Source: Pontibacter aquaedesilientis (GTDB lineage: Bacteria; Bacteroidota; Bacteroidia; Cytophagales; Hymenobacteraceae). From it: DNA of 64,000 nucleotides. The stretch covers positions 930,001 to 994,000 of the forward strand of contig NZ_JACXAJ010000001.1 in the NCBI RefSeq assembly GCF_014773225.1, written 5' to 3'. This document shows positions 17,643 through 27,100 of the stretch, piece by piece. The notes below the pieces were generated by a model that had not been told where the DNA came from, did no database searches, and saw nothing but the letters and a program-made list of their open reading frames with translations. Numbering within the stretch: the stretch's first letter is position 1; every line of letters starts with the position of its first letter. The position numbers were made by a program, and so were the translations under genes.

Positions 17643-17656
17643 TACAACATGTTGTA
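17643..17656. promoter_or_regulatory. Perfect palindrome upstream of the ECF sigma gene
   Basis: TACAACATGTTGTA is a perfect 14-base palindrome 62 bases before the sigma-factor start. Its size and place suggest an operator or an autoregulatory site of the sigma/anti-sigma operon. Confidence 0.4.
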
Positions 17657-17717
17657 TTAATTTTTTACTATCTTTAACAGCCGATCTGTGGCAGTACAGG
17701 TCATAAATGCGGAATAA

Positions 17718-18275
17718 TTGGCGGACAAATACCTTAGACCAAAACTCAGTGAAGAAGAGCTGATAGCACGACTGCGTGATCGTGACAACTCAGCGATGTC
17801 CACGCTGTACGATATGTACAGCGCGACCCTCTATGGTATCGTGTTGCAGATCGTGAAGATTGAAGAGACAGCAGAAGACGTGCTACAGGATGCCTTAGTC
17901 AAAATATGGAACTCCTTTGACAAATACGACCCCGACAAAGGCAGACTTTTTACCTGGATGCTAAATATTTGCAGAAATCAGGCCATCGACGCAATCCGGT
18001 CGAAACAGCACCGCGTAAGTAATAAAACAGAGGATTTCTCGGCAAATATTCGTTCCGGACTTTCTTCAGAAGATTTTAAACCGGAGCATATAGGCGTACG
18101 TGATATGATAGATAATCTCACTCCTGACCAGAAACAAGTAATTGATTTAATGTATTTTGAAGGGCTGTCTCAAAGTGAGATCGCAGATGCCTATAATATC
18201 CCCTTGGGGACTGTGAAAACCAGGGCACGCAGCGCTGTAAAAATGTTATCTAAATTTTTTAAAGGTCGTGCATAA
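17718..18275 (+). CDS. ECF RNA polymerase sigma factor (SigK-like)
   Basis: A 185-residue group IV sigma factor. Region 2 covers about residues 20-95 (AMSTLYDMYSATLYGIVLQI, EDVLQDALVKIWNSFDKYD, then FTWMLNICRNQAIDAIRS). Region 4 covers about 125-180 (LTPDQKQVIDLMYFEGLSQSE, then GTVKTRARSAVKML). The frame opens with TTG at 17718. An ATG at 17707 is out of frame, and the next in-frame ATG would remove part of region 2, so the TTG start is preferred. The stop overlaps the anti-sigma gene by 8 bases. It lies just after the ferritin-like genes, which could be part of its regulon. Confidence 0.93.
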   Translation: MADKYLRPKLSEEELIARLRDRDNSAMSTLYDMYSATLYGIVLQIVKIEETAEDVLQDALVKIWNSFDKYDPDKGRLFTWMLNICRNQAIDAIRSKQHRVSNKTEDFSANIRSGLSSEDFKPEHIGVRDMIDNLTPDQKQVIDLMYFEGLSQSEIADAYNIPLGTVKTRARSAVKMLSKFFKGRA

Positions 18276-19110
18276 CGAAGAATACATAGCATCAGGCATC
18301 CTGGAGCTCTATGCTGCGGGTGGCCTCACCCCTACTGAGCGTGAGGATGTGGAACGCCGGGCGGCAGATTCGCCGGATATCCGCATGGCCCTGGATGAGG
18401 CGTGCGAGGCCATGGAGGGCTATGCCAACTTATATGCGGTAAAACCCCGCCCTGAACTGAAAGACCGCATCTTACAACAGTTTCAAAGCCCGGAGCAGGC
18501 AACAGATTTAGGTACGCCTGCAGGTATAGCAGCGGACAATGTGCGAACGCTATACCCTGAAAATTCGGAAAAAACATCTGCCTACAAATGGATGATGGCT
18601 GCGAGTATCGTGCTGTTTCTCTTGTCCGGTGTCATGAGTTTTCATTTCTATAACAAATGGCAACACGCCGAGGAAAGGCTGGCCGGTGTGGTCGCATCAG
18701 AGCTACAACTGGCCCAGAATTTCCAGAAGACTTCACTTCAACTTCAAAACCAGGAAGAGGTGCTGGCCGTTCTCCGAAACCCGGATTTCCAGGCGGTACA
18801 GTTGCAGGGCGTGGAAGAGAGTCCGGATGCCCGCATGGTGGTGTATTGGAACAAGCAGCAGGCGCAGGTATACGTGGACCAGGTGGCACTTCCGAAACCG
18901 CCAACAGGCAAACAATACCAGTTGTGGGCCCTGGCTGACGGCAAGCCCATCGACGCCGGCATGATCGATGCTGCATCTCCTGCCTATGCCCTGCAGCAAA
19001 TGAAGAACATCACAGCAGCCCAGGCCTTTGCCGTCACGCTGGAGCCAATCGGCGGTAGCCAAGAACCAACTCTGGAGCAGCTTACCGTGATCGGCAATAT
19101 TAATTCTTAA
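18268..19110 (+). CDS. Anti-sigma factor, RskA (anti-sigma-K) family
   Basis: A 280-residue membrane anti-sigma factor that should hold the preceding sigma factor inactive until a signal releases it. It starts with GTG at 18268, overlapping the sigma gene by 8 bases. The N-terminal cytoplasmic part (1-105) resembles an anti-sigma domain without zinc ligands (LELYAAGGLTPTEREDVERR). One membrane helix spans about 110-130 (WMMAASIVLFLLSGVMSF), and a short coiled coil follows. The C-terminal periplasmic RskA domain includes YVDQVALPKPPTGKQYQLWA and the closing FAVTLEPIGGSQEPTLEQL. Release probably occurs by regulated proteolysis, as in the family. Confidence 0.93.
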   Translation: MHNEEYIASGILELYAAGGLTPTEREDVERRAADSPDIRMALDEACEAMEGYANLYAVKPRPELKDRILQQFQSPEQATDLGTPAGIAADNVRTLYPENSEKTSAYKWMMAASIVLFLLSGVMSFHFYNKWQHAEERLAGVVASELQLAQNFQKTSLQLQNQEEVLAVLRNPDFQAVQLQGVEESPDARMVVYWNKQQAQVYVDQVALPKPPTGKQYQLWALADGKPIDAGMIDAASPAYALQQMKNITAAQAFAVTLEPIGGSQEPTLEQLTVIGNINS

Positions 19111-19128
19111 CCTGTTTTATTTAGCCCC

Positions 19129-20169
19129 TTACTCTCTGACCCGGACCACAACCTTCCCTATGGTTTTGCCCTGCTGAAAGAGGTGAATGGCCTCGTGCAT
19201 TTGTTTAAAAGCAAACACATGGCCGATGTGCTGCGGCTTGAGTTGAAGGGCTTGCAGACCATCCAATAACTGGTGCATCAGGTTGGTTTGCTCGTAGAGG
19301 TGTATCAGGTTGAAGCCCATCAGCGACTTGTTCTCTGTTGGCAAGTGCAGCGGGTCTATCTTCGGGCGAAGCAGAAATTTCCAGACTAACCGGAGGTAAT
19401 TGGGCCGGCTGCCATGACTGGTAAAACTGGCATTGCCATATACAACCATGCGTCCCATCGGGGCCATGGCTTTCCAGCCTTGAGCCAGAATCTTGCCCCC
19501 AATGCATTCCATGATCAGCCGGAGGGGTCTGTCCCCCAAAGCCCTGTTCAGTTTGTGAGCAAAATACTTATCACGCAGGATCACCTCATCGTAGGCCTCT
19601 TCCTTCATCAGAAAATTCACTTTGTTTGGCTGCCCGACTGTGCCAATGGTATAGGCATCGAATTTTTTGCAGATGCGGTTGGCCAGTATACCTACGCCCC
19701 CAGCGGCGCTGTGAATCAGTACCGTCATTCCGCGTTGAAGATTTCCCAGTTCGACGAGTGCGTAATAGGCCGTGAGTCCCTGTACCAGAAAGCCCGCCCC
19801 TTCCTCAAAGCTCCAGGATTCGGGCAGTGCAATCACGTAACGGTGGTGGCTGTTGAGATGCGACGCATAACCGCCAAATTTTGTAACACCCATCACACGG
19901 TTGCCTACTTTCCAATTGCTAACTCCCTCTCCTACCGCCGTAATGACGCCGGCATACTCCAGACCAGGTATAAAAGAGCCCTTGGGGGTCGCACTGTATA
20001 GCCCCTGCATGGCAAAGATATCAGCAAAGTTGAGTCCGATTGCCTTCACTTCGACGCATATTTCATCTGCTTGGGGCGCTTCCAATTCTTCTGTTTGTAA
20101 GCCCAGGTCCTGAATCGAACCCGCTTTGGGCATACGGTATACCTGGCGTTGGATCATGAGGTTTGACAA
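19129..20169 (-). CDS. Zinc-free MDR-family NAD(P)H:quinone oxidoreductase (VAT1-like)
   Basis: A 346-residue medium-chain dehydrogenase/reductase of the quinone reductase branch, with no zinc-binding cysteines. The GroES-like N-terminal half includes EICVEVKAIGLNFADIFAMQG and FIPGLEYAGVITAVGEGV. The Rossmann half has the dinucleotide-binding HSAAGGVGILANRI. Sequence style and length resemble VAT1-type reductases. It likely reduces quinones or alpha,beta-unsaturated carbonyls with NADPH, a detoxification role. It converges on the anti-sigma gene with an 18-base gap and diverges from the exbD-like gene. No terminator is evident. Confidence 0.88.
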   Translation of the reverse strand: MSNLMIQRQVYRMPKAGSIQDLGLQTEELEAPQADEICVEVKAIGLNFADIFAMQGLYSATPKGSFIPGLEYAGVITAVGEGVSNWKVGNRVMGVTKFGGYASHLNSHHRYVIALPESWSFEEGAGFLVQGLTAYYALVELGNLQRGMTVLIHSAAGGVGILANRICKKFDAYTIGTVGQPNKVNFLMKEEAYDEVILRDKYFAHKLNRALGDRPLRLIMECIGGKILAQGWKAMAPMGRMVVYGNASFTSHGSRPNYLRLVWKFLLRPKIDPLHLPTENKSLMGFNLIHLYEQTNLMHQLLDGLQALQLKPQHIGHVFAFKQMHEAIHLFQQGKTIGKVVVRVRE

Positions 20170-20335
20170 TTAACGTTGAAGTCGGGTGCAGTGCACCGTC
20201 AGTAAATGTAGCGCATCTTTTCAAAATAAAATCACCAGTCTCTTATGGAAATCAGATCGTCTTTTCATCTACTGAATAACAAGGGCGGAAAGACTGCCCA
20301 GCGTTAAGACGACACAATCGGAAAGGAAAAACAAC

Positions 20336-20845
20336 ATGGCACAGATTCAGAAAAAACAGACAGGCGCTAAGGGCGGTAAAAGAAGCGCATCCAAAACAGG
20401 CATCCACCTGGACATGACCCCGATGGTAGACCTGGCCTTTTTGCTGCTCACCTTTTTCATGCTGACCACCACTTTTGCGAAACCACAAACGATGGAAATC
20501 AACATGCCGGCCAACCAGGGAGTGGACACGCCCATAGCCGGTAAAAACGCGATGACCGTAATACTGGGTGAAAAAAACCGAATATACTATTACTTCGGCT
20601 TTCCGGGTGACGAGCCGGAAGTGGTAGAAACTGATTTCTCCGCCACGGGTATACGCCAGGTGCTGCTATCGGATCGGGTGAAGGCCAACCGGAATATGGT
20701 GGTGTTGATGAAAGCGATGGAAACCTCGCGCTATAAAAACCTGGTGGACGCCTTGGACGAACTCAAGATCACCGACACCCGGAAATTTGCCCTGGTAAAA
20801 CTTACTGATGAAGACCGCAAACTGGTTGCCGGAATTAATCGCTGA
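20336..20845 (+). CDS. exbD: ExbD/TolR-family biopolymer transport protein, orphan
   Basis: A 169-residue inner-membrane protein with one N-terminal helix that contains the conserved ion-pathway aspartate (MVDLAFLLLTFFML, after a basic cytoplasmic lead), then a periplasmic domain (about residues 60-165). ExbD works with ExbB and TonB to pass proton-motive force to outer-membrane receptors. No exbB or tonB is adjacent. It shares its upstream region with the divergent MDR gene and precedes an ECF sigma gene by 132 bases. In Bacteroidota, paralogous ExbD copies usually sit beside exbB, so a lone copy is unusual. Confidence 0.9.
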   Translation: MAQIQKKQTGAKGGKRSASKTGIHLDMTPMVDLAFLLLTFFMLTTTFAKPQTMEINMPANQGVDTPIAGKNAMTVILGEKNRIYYYFGFPGDEPEVVETDFSATGIRQVLLSDRVKANRNMVVLMKAMETSRYKNLVDALDELKITDTRKFALVKLTDEDRKLVAGINR

Positions 20846-20977
20846 TATATTTAAAATTTTTTATTTTCTTTAGTGCCAGCCATGGTTTTGTTCGTGCCAT
20901 GCAGGTGATGAATTCTCGCCTTAATTCGAACGAAGCGTGACAGCAAAAAATTTACCGTAGCACCAGTTATAGCCCCT

Positions 20978-21565
20978 ATGTTTCTAAAGTTCTTCTCCAA
21001 AGATCGCCCGCCGGATGACCTGGAGCTGGTACAGCAGTATCGGCGATCGGGCGATCTGGACGTGATCGGAAAACTCTTTGAGCGGCACACCGATATGGTA
21101 TACCTGGTCTGCATGAAATACCTCCAGGACGAGGACGAGAGCAAGGACGCCACCATGCAGGTTTTTGAGCAGTTGGTAACAGCCCTCAAAAAGCATGAGG
21201 TCGCCAACTTCAAACCCTGGCTGCATACGCTCACCAAAAACCATTGCCTCCAGCTATTGCGTGCACAAAGCCAAAGAGGCAAGTTGGAGGCGCGCCACGT
21301 AGCAGCACCAGGTATAGAACCTGGCACCGATCTGCAACCAAGCAGCGCCGAGCAGCAAGAACTCGAAATCCAGGCGCTGGAGCGGGGCCTGATCGCGCTG
21401 TCGCCGGAGCAGCGCACCTGCCTGGAACTGTTTTACCTGCAGCAGAAGAGCTACAAAGACATCGTTGAACTGACAGGCTGTGACATGGCGCAAGTGAAAA
21501 GCTATATTCAGAATGGCCGCCGTAACCTGAAAAACTATATGGAGAAACATCATGCGCAGCGATAA
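20978..21565 (+). CDS. ECF RNA polymerase sigma factor
   Basis: A 195-residue ECF sigma factor. Region 2 is at about 20-95 (LFERHTDMVYLVCMKYLQDEDESKDATMQVF, then FKPWLHTLTKNHCLQLLR). A long Gln/Glu-rich linker (about 95-130) precedes region 4 (LSPEQRTCLELFYLQQKSYKDIVELTGCDMAQVKSYIQNGRRNL). The stop overlaps the next gene by 14 bases. The partner is a zinc-ligand anti-sigma-like protein, so the two form a regulatory pair. Confidence 0.93.
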   Translation: MFLKFFSKDRPPDDLELVQQYRRSGDLDVIGKLFERHTDMVYLVCMKYLQDEDESKDATMQVFEQLVTALKKHEVANFKPWLHTLTKNHCLQLLRAQSQRGKLEARHVAAPGIEPGTDLQPSSAEQQELEIQALERGLIALSPEQRTCLELFYLQQKSYKDIVELTGCDMAQVKSYIQNGRRNLKNYMEKHHAQR

Positions 21566-22313
21566 AATAGCAAACAGCCACTGGGGACTCGACCAGCACC
21601 CCTCCACCGAAACGCTCCGGCAGTACGAGGAAGGTATACTCTCCTCCGCCCTGAGCAATGAGCTGGAGCGACACCTGATGGATTGCGAACTCTGTGAAGA
21701 CATACTCAGTGGCATGGCGCTGGCTGACCGAAACCGTACGCAGCAGGCCAAGAACAGGATTCTACAGCGCATCCGGACCAGGCTCCGAAAAAACAGGCGT
21801 AGGCCAAGGGCCCTGCATGGCCTCGGGGACTGGCGCGTGGCAACGGCTGTGCTCATGATGTTCGTCTCACTGGGACTGCTGTTGTTCTATCACTATACCC
21901 GCTCTGTCACTGAGGAGAAGCGGGCCGCTTACCCGGGCGGGATTCTCCCTCCCACCCCTGAAGAGTTGCTGGCCAGGACCATCGATTCCGCTCTGGTGCT
22001 GGATATACCTGCCCCTCCCGTTGCCACACGCAATAGGCCTGATGCACAGGCTGTGGCAAATCGGTATTTACTTGGTCAGATCGTTTCGGCCAACGGAACA
22101 GGTATAGCCGACGCAATGGTGCAGTGGAAGGGAACTGACCAGTCCACCAGGACCAATGCGGCAGGCAATTTCCGATTGGAACTGGTGCCGGAAAACCACG
22201 CTCTTCTCATCAGCGCAACTGGCTACATCCCGCAGGAAATCAAGGCGGCGCAAGTGTACCATCCGATCAAAGTCACAATGGTGCCGTCTAACGATCCAAA
22301 AATCCGCCCGTAA
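21552..22313 (+). CDS. Membrane anti-sigma-like protein with a C-terminal carboxypeptidase-regulatory-like domain
   Basis: A 253-residue single-pass protein. The N-terminal domain has a zinc-anti-sigma signature (HLMDCELCEDIL, H-x3-C-x2-C spacing, about residues 41-52). One membrane helix lies at about 98-117 (TAVLMMFVSLGLLLFYHY). The C-terminal part (about 168-245) is a beta-sandwich of the CarboxypepD_reg/Ig-like type (LLGQIVSANGTGIADAMVQWKG, then TRTNAAGNFRLELVPENHALLISATGY), predicted periplasmic. It overlaps the sigma gene by 14 bases, so it is the probable anti-sigma factor. The periplasmic domain is the kind found at the N-terminus of SusC-type receptors, suggesting a sensor that contacts envelope proteins. 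Confidence 0.85.
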   Translation: MRSDKIANSHWGLDQHPSTETLRQYEEGILSSALSNELERHLMDCELCEDILSGMALADRNRTQQAKNRILQRIRTRLRKNRRRPRALHGLGDWRVATAVLMMFVSLGLLLFYHYTRSVTEEKRAAYPGGILPPTPEELLARTIDSALVLDIPAPPVATRNRPDAQAVANRYLLGQIVSANGTGIADAMVQWKGTDQSTRTNAAGNFRLELVPENHALLISATGYIPQEIKAAQVYHPIKVTMVPSNDPKIRP

Positions 22314-22585
22314 GGCGCTACTGTAGTCTGATAGCATTTCAGCCAGAACAGAAAGCCGGCAATGCGGTTTAGATCAAAACATGTAACCTTTTCGTTTTTG
22401 GACTGTTTTTAATCCAAATTTGGTTAAATTACAGCTTAATTGCCCCTTCTATGGGGGAGCCTCATTTTTCTTGTGCACGGTATGGGTCTAGACGTGGCAG
22501 CCTGACGTCTTTCTGTACAGAGTAGCATAATCAAATTGGCTATCAACTGTAACATGTAAAAGGATCTAGCCCGGGCTGAGGCTGT

Positions 22586-24142
22586 ATGACTATGAATAAT
22601 CTCACGAATAACAACGGAATCGGGGTCGATAAAAACTATGACTCTGATTTCTGCGGAAGCATACCGCTTCACCTGATCAATTTGACCCAACCCCACGGCA
22701 TGCTCCTCGTGCTGGACAGTGAACTGCGCATCCGGCAGATAAGCGAAAATGCGGCGGATCACCTGGGTATTCCGGCCGAGGAATTTCTTGAAAAGCCTCT
22801 GGCGGAATATGTCAACGAAGCGCAGTATGAAGAGCTGCTTGCCAAACTAGAACTCCGTAACCAGGGGGAGAAAATACCCTTTACCCTCAGCTTCCACACA
22901 AGTGGGGAAGAGAAACAATTCACGGCACTCATACACACTGAACCAGCCTACCTGCTGATAGAACTGGAAGAAGGAGCCAATTACCAAAGCCATACGATCA
23001 CGGAGTTTTTCCAGCAGATAAAGTACGCCACCTCCCGACTCAAGCAAACCGAATCCGTCGAATCAATTGCCCGGGTGGCGGCGGAGGAAATCAAGCGATT
23101 CACTGATTTCGACAAGGTGCTCATTTATCAGTTTGACAAGCAGTGGAATGGCACCGTGATCGGGCAGGCCAAAGAAGACGACATGAGTGATTTCATGGGG
23201 CTGCGCTTTCCGGCATCCGACATCCCCAAGCAGGCCCGCGAGCTTTACTTCAAGAGTCCTTACCGCCTGATCCCGACACGCGACTACACACCGGTTCGCC
23301 TGTTGCCTGTAATTAATCCATTGACACAGCGGTTCACGGACCTATCGGACTGTAATTTGCGCAGCGTGGCAGGCGTGCACCTGGAGTATATGGCCAACAT
23401 GGGCATCATGGCCTCTATGTCGCTGCCCATAATCATCGAAAACAAACTTTGGGGAATCATCTCGTGCCACCATAAAACGGCCAAGAACCCGGACTTCGAA
23501 GAGCGGAATGCGATGGAGCTGCTGTCTTCCATTATATCCAGCCAACTTGCGGCAAAGGAGAGAGAAAACGTGATCAGCCTGCAACTCACGCTCCGGTCCA
23601 AACACGCCACCCTGTTGGAGCAGTTGTATAACAGCAATTCGTTTGTGGATGGCTTGTTTCACGGCGAGACAAACTTGCAGGAACTCCTGTCGCTGACAGG
23701 CGCGGCCGTGAGCTACGATGGGGAGATCAAAACGATGGGCAATACGCCCCCTATTCAGAAGGTGAAAGAACTTGTATCCTGGCTTCGACGTAACAGTACA
23801 GAACAAATATTCTATACCCACCATTTGCCGCACCTCTACCCAAACAGTAAAGACTATAAGAACGAAGCCAGCGGACTGATTGCCATCCCTCTCAACACGG
23901 AGCAGGGCGAGTTTATACTGGGTTTCCGGGAAGAGACGCTGCAAACCGTAAACTGGGGTGGCAACCCTGACCAGGCGATTCAGTTAGAACCTGACGGAAA
24001 GAAGTACCATCCAAGAAACTCTTTTGCCTTATACCAGGAAACGGTGAAATTCACCTCTATTCCGTGGCTGGAAGAGGAAGTGGCGGCGGCAGAAACACTG
24101 CAAAACGCTGTGATGGGAAAAATCATCCGCGAGAAGTTCTAA
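22586..24142 (+). CDS. Bacteriophytochrome photosensory core (PAS-GAF-PHY) without output domain
   Basis: A 518-residue cytoplasmic red/far-red photoreceptor. The N-terminal PAS region carries the chromophore-binding cysteine (Cys23 in DFCGSIPLHLINLTQPHG). The GAF domain has the PASDIP motif (Asp212 in FPASDIPKQA). The PHY domain has the tongue motif PRNSF (residues 476-480), and WGG near residue 460. Together these are the complete biliverdin-binding core. No histidine kinase follows, so it must signal through a partner. That partner is probably the 1369-residue kinase that starts 33 bases downstream. Methionines at 1 and 3 are both possible starts. It is first in an apparent operon with the kinase and an ABM protein. 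Confidence 0.93.
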   Translation: MTMNNLTNNNGIGVDKNYDSDFCGSIPLHLINLTQPHGMLLVLDSELRIRQISENAADHLGIPAEEFLEKPLAEYVNEAQYEELLAKLELRNQGEKIPFTLSFHTSGEEKQFTALIHTEPAYLLIELEEGANYQSHTITEFFQQIKYATSRLKQTESVESIARVAAEEIKRFTDFDKVLIYQFDKQWNGTVIGQAKEDDMSDFMGLRFPASDIPKQARELYFKSPYRLIPTRDYTPVRLLPVINPLTQRFTDLSDCNLRSVAGVHLEYMANMGIMASMSLPIIIENKLWGIISCHHKTAKNPDFEERNAMELLSSIISSQLAAKERENVISLQLTLRSKHATLLEQLYNSNSFVDGLFHGETNLQELLSLTGAAVSYDGEIKTMGNTPPIQKVKELVSWLRRNSTEQIFYTHHLPHLYPNSKDYKNEASGLIAIPLNTEQGEFILGFREETLQTVNWGGNPDQAIQLEPDGKKYHPRNSFALYQETVKFTSIPWLEEEVAAAETLQNAVMGKIIREKF

Positions 24143-24174
24143 GTCTACTACCCTATTATCCCTGAATCAACAGC

Positions 24175-27100
24175 ATGTCGCAGCAACTTCCGAAGACAAA
24201 CCGCAGCAAGGTAACGCCAAGGCCGGCAGATCATTACCTGGTAGGCATTGGTGCTTCGGCAGGTGGCCTGGAAGCTATCCATAAGCTTTTTGACCACTTT
24301 CCAAGCAACTCCAGCTTCGCTTTTGTCATTATACAACACCTCTCACCCGACCACAAAAGCCTGATGGCCGAGCTTTTGTCCAAGCATACCCGCATGCAGG
24401 TGCAGGAGGCGGAGGACAACATGTTTACGCGGCCCAACTGCGTGTATGTGCTGCCTAGTGGCAAGCAACTTACCCTGCAGCACGGACGCTTGCGCCTCAC
24501 AGAAAAGCCGCGCAGTCGGGAGCCAAACTTTGCCGTCGATGTTTTCTTTGAGTCATTGGCTATCGACAGGGGAAAATATGCCATTGGCATCGTGCTGTCG
24601 GGTACCGGCACCGATGGGAGCAAAGGCGTGAAAGCCATAAAGCAGGCAGGCGGTCTGGTGGTGGTACAAGATCCGGAATCAGCGAAATTTGACGGTATGC
24701 CCCGCAGCGCAATCGATACCGGGGACGTGGACTTTGTGCTGACTGCCGACAAAATGTCCAAAGAGATCATAGAGCATACTCGCCGCATGCCCCTACTCAA
24801 GTCCATCATCGAAAATGGCCGGTCAAGTGCTGAAACGGATGAGGAGGCTGTGTTGCAGGAAATCCTGGAACTCGTGTGCAGCCATACGCAAATGGATTTC
24901 ACCAATTACAAGATGGCCACCATCAACCGGCGGGTGCATAAACGCATGCAGCACCTGAAGTTGGAAAGCATGGAGGCTTACCTGCACTATTTGCATGACA
25001 ATCCGGCTGAAATCAAACAGCTGTGCCAGGAGTTTTTCATCAACGTGACAAGCTTTTTTCGCGATCAGGAGGTATTTGAATTACTGAAGGACAGGGTTAT
25101 ACCTGAAATCATCCAGAGTAAAAAGGCAAATGAACCTGTTAAGGTATGGGTGGCCGCCTGCAGTACCGGCGAGGAGGTGTATTCACTCGCCATCCTTTTC
25201 TGTGAGGTATACCACGAACTCGGAATTGAGCCTAACGTTAAACTCTTTGCCACCGACATTGATCAGCGCGCCCTGCAGCAGGCTTCCAAAGGCACGTATA
25301 ATCCATCTATCTCAAAAAATGTGTCGCAAAGTCGTTTAGAGCGCTTCTTCCAAAAGAAAGGCAACAAATATGAGGTAAGCGATCAAATTCGCAAGATGGT
25401 GATCTTTGCGCAGCATGACCTCCAGAAAGATCCGCCATTCAGCAAGATCGACCTGATCACCTGCCGCAACATGCTGATCTACCTCAACCCGGCCCTGCAG
25501 AACAAAGTGCTTTCTCTTTTCCCTTACGCCCTCAACAAAGATGGCTTCCTCCTTCTGGGCCCGAGCGAGCACATTGGCAATTTAAAAGAGTATTTCGCAG
25601 AAGAAGACCGCAAGTGGAAACTGTTCCGGAAAATAAAAGACCGGACCGGTACGCAGCAATCCTATGGTATAAAGGAATATGTGACGGAGATACAGCCAAG
25701 CCAGGCTTCACAGTACAAAACCACCCAGCTCAATCGCTACAACGAGGCATTCATGGATGCACTCGCAGAGGATTTTAAGGTGACGGCCCTCTATGTCGAC
25801 GCCTCTTACCAGCTTTTGCATGGCATAGGAGACATCAACCGTTTTCTGAAGTTCCCGGACAAGCGCCTGCACTTCAACCTTATCAAGATGGTGCCGGAAG
25901 AGCTTGCCGTGACACTGAGCGTGGGCATTCGCAAAGCCCTGAAGAACAACCGCAATGTAATCGCACGGCAGGTAGCCGTAAAATTCGGCAAAAAAGAGAA
26001 GATGGTCAATGTCTCCATCCGTCCTGTCACCATCGAGAAGGGACAGCCGAAAATTATTCTGGTGCTACTGCAGGAGATGGCCGAGGTGCACCAGACTCCA
26101 AAAATTTCGGAACTCTCCCTGGTTTCCGACTCTGACTATTATCAGCAGCTCACGGCTCTGGAAATGGAGTTGAAAGAAACCCGGGACAACCTGCAGATGA
26201 CCGTACAGGACCTGAGCACGGCCAATGAAGAACTGCAGTCGAGCAACGAAGAGCTCATGTCCAGTAATGAGGAGTTGCAAAGCTCCAACGAGGAAATGCA
26301 GTCGCTCAACGAAGAGCTGCACACGGTCAATTCTGAGCACCAACTCAAGATAAAGGAATTGCAGGAACTCAACGAAGACCTGGACAACTACTTCAGAAGC
26401 TCCAACATCGGGCAGCTGTTTGTGGATCACAACCTGTATATCCGGAAGTACACGCCTTCCATCGAAAGCATCGTGAACATTATCGGAGGCGACATCGGCA
26501 GGCCGGTTTATCATTTGTCCCACAGCCTGAAATACTCCCGCCTGGTTGAGGATATACAGTATGTCAACAACACCTCCAATGAGGTAGAGCACGAGGTAGA
26601 AACCACGGAAGGACGCTATTTCCTGATGCGCATTATCCCTTACCTCAAGCGTGATGGAAACAAGGATGGCGTTGTAATCAGCTTTGTGGATGTCACAACG
26701 CTGCGGACGCTTAGTAGTGTCGTAAACGGGGTGCTGAACAGCTCGCTGAGCAGCATCATGGCTTTCAAGGCTGTGCGCGACGAGAATATGCAGATCAAAG
26801 ACTTCAACTGGACCCTGCTCAACAAGCAAGCCGAGTCCATGCTGGGCAAATCGAGCGCAAACCTGACCACTACCAGCGTGCTCTCTACCCTGCCGATTCT
26901 ATACAAAAGCGGGCTGTTCAAAAAGTTTGTGGCGGTGGTGGAGTCCGACAAATCGCTACACGCAGAGCATTATCTGGAGCTGAATGGCAGCAAAGCCTGG
27001 TATGAGATTGTGGCCGTCAAAATGGGCGATGGTCTGACAGTCACGATGGCAGATATCACCGACAAGAAAAACAGTGAGGACCGGGTTCTGCAGGCTTTTG

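Noticed and set aside
19414..20001. Plus-strand frame of 195 codons
   Set aside because: Antisense to the MDR oxidoreductase gene.
22400..22445. Possible promoter around the palindrome CCAAATTTGG upstream of the phytochrome gene
   Set aside because: Spacing between a candidate TTG and the AAATTTG box is off consensus. Not strong enough to list as a feature.
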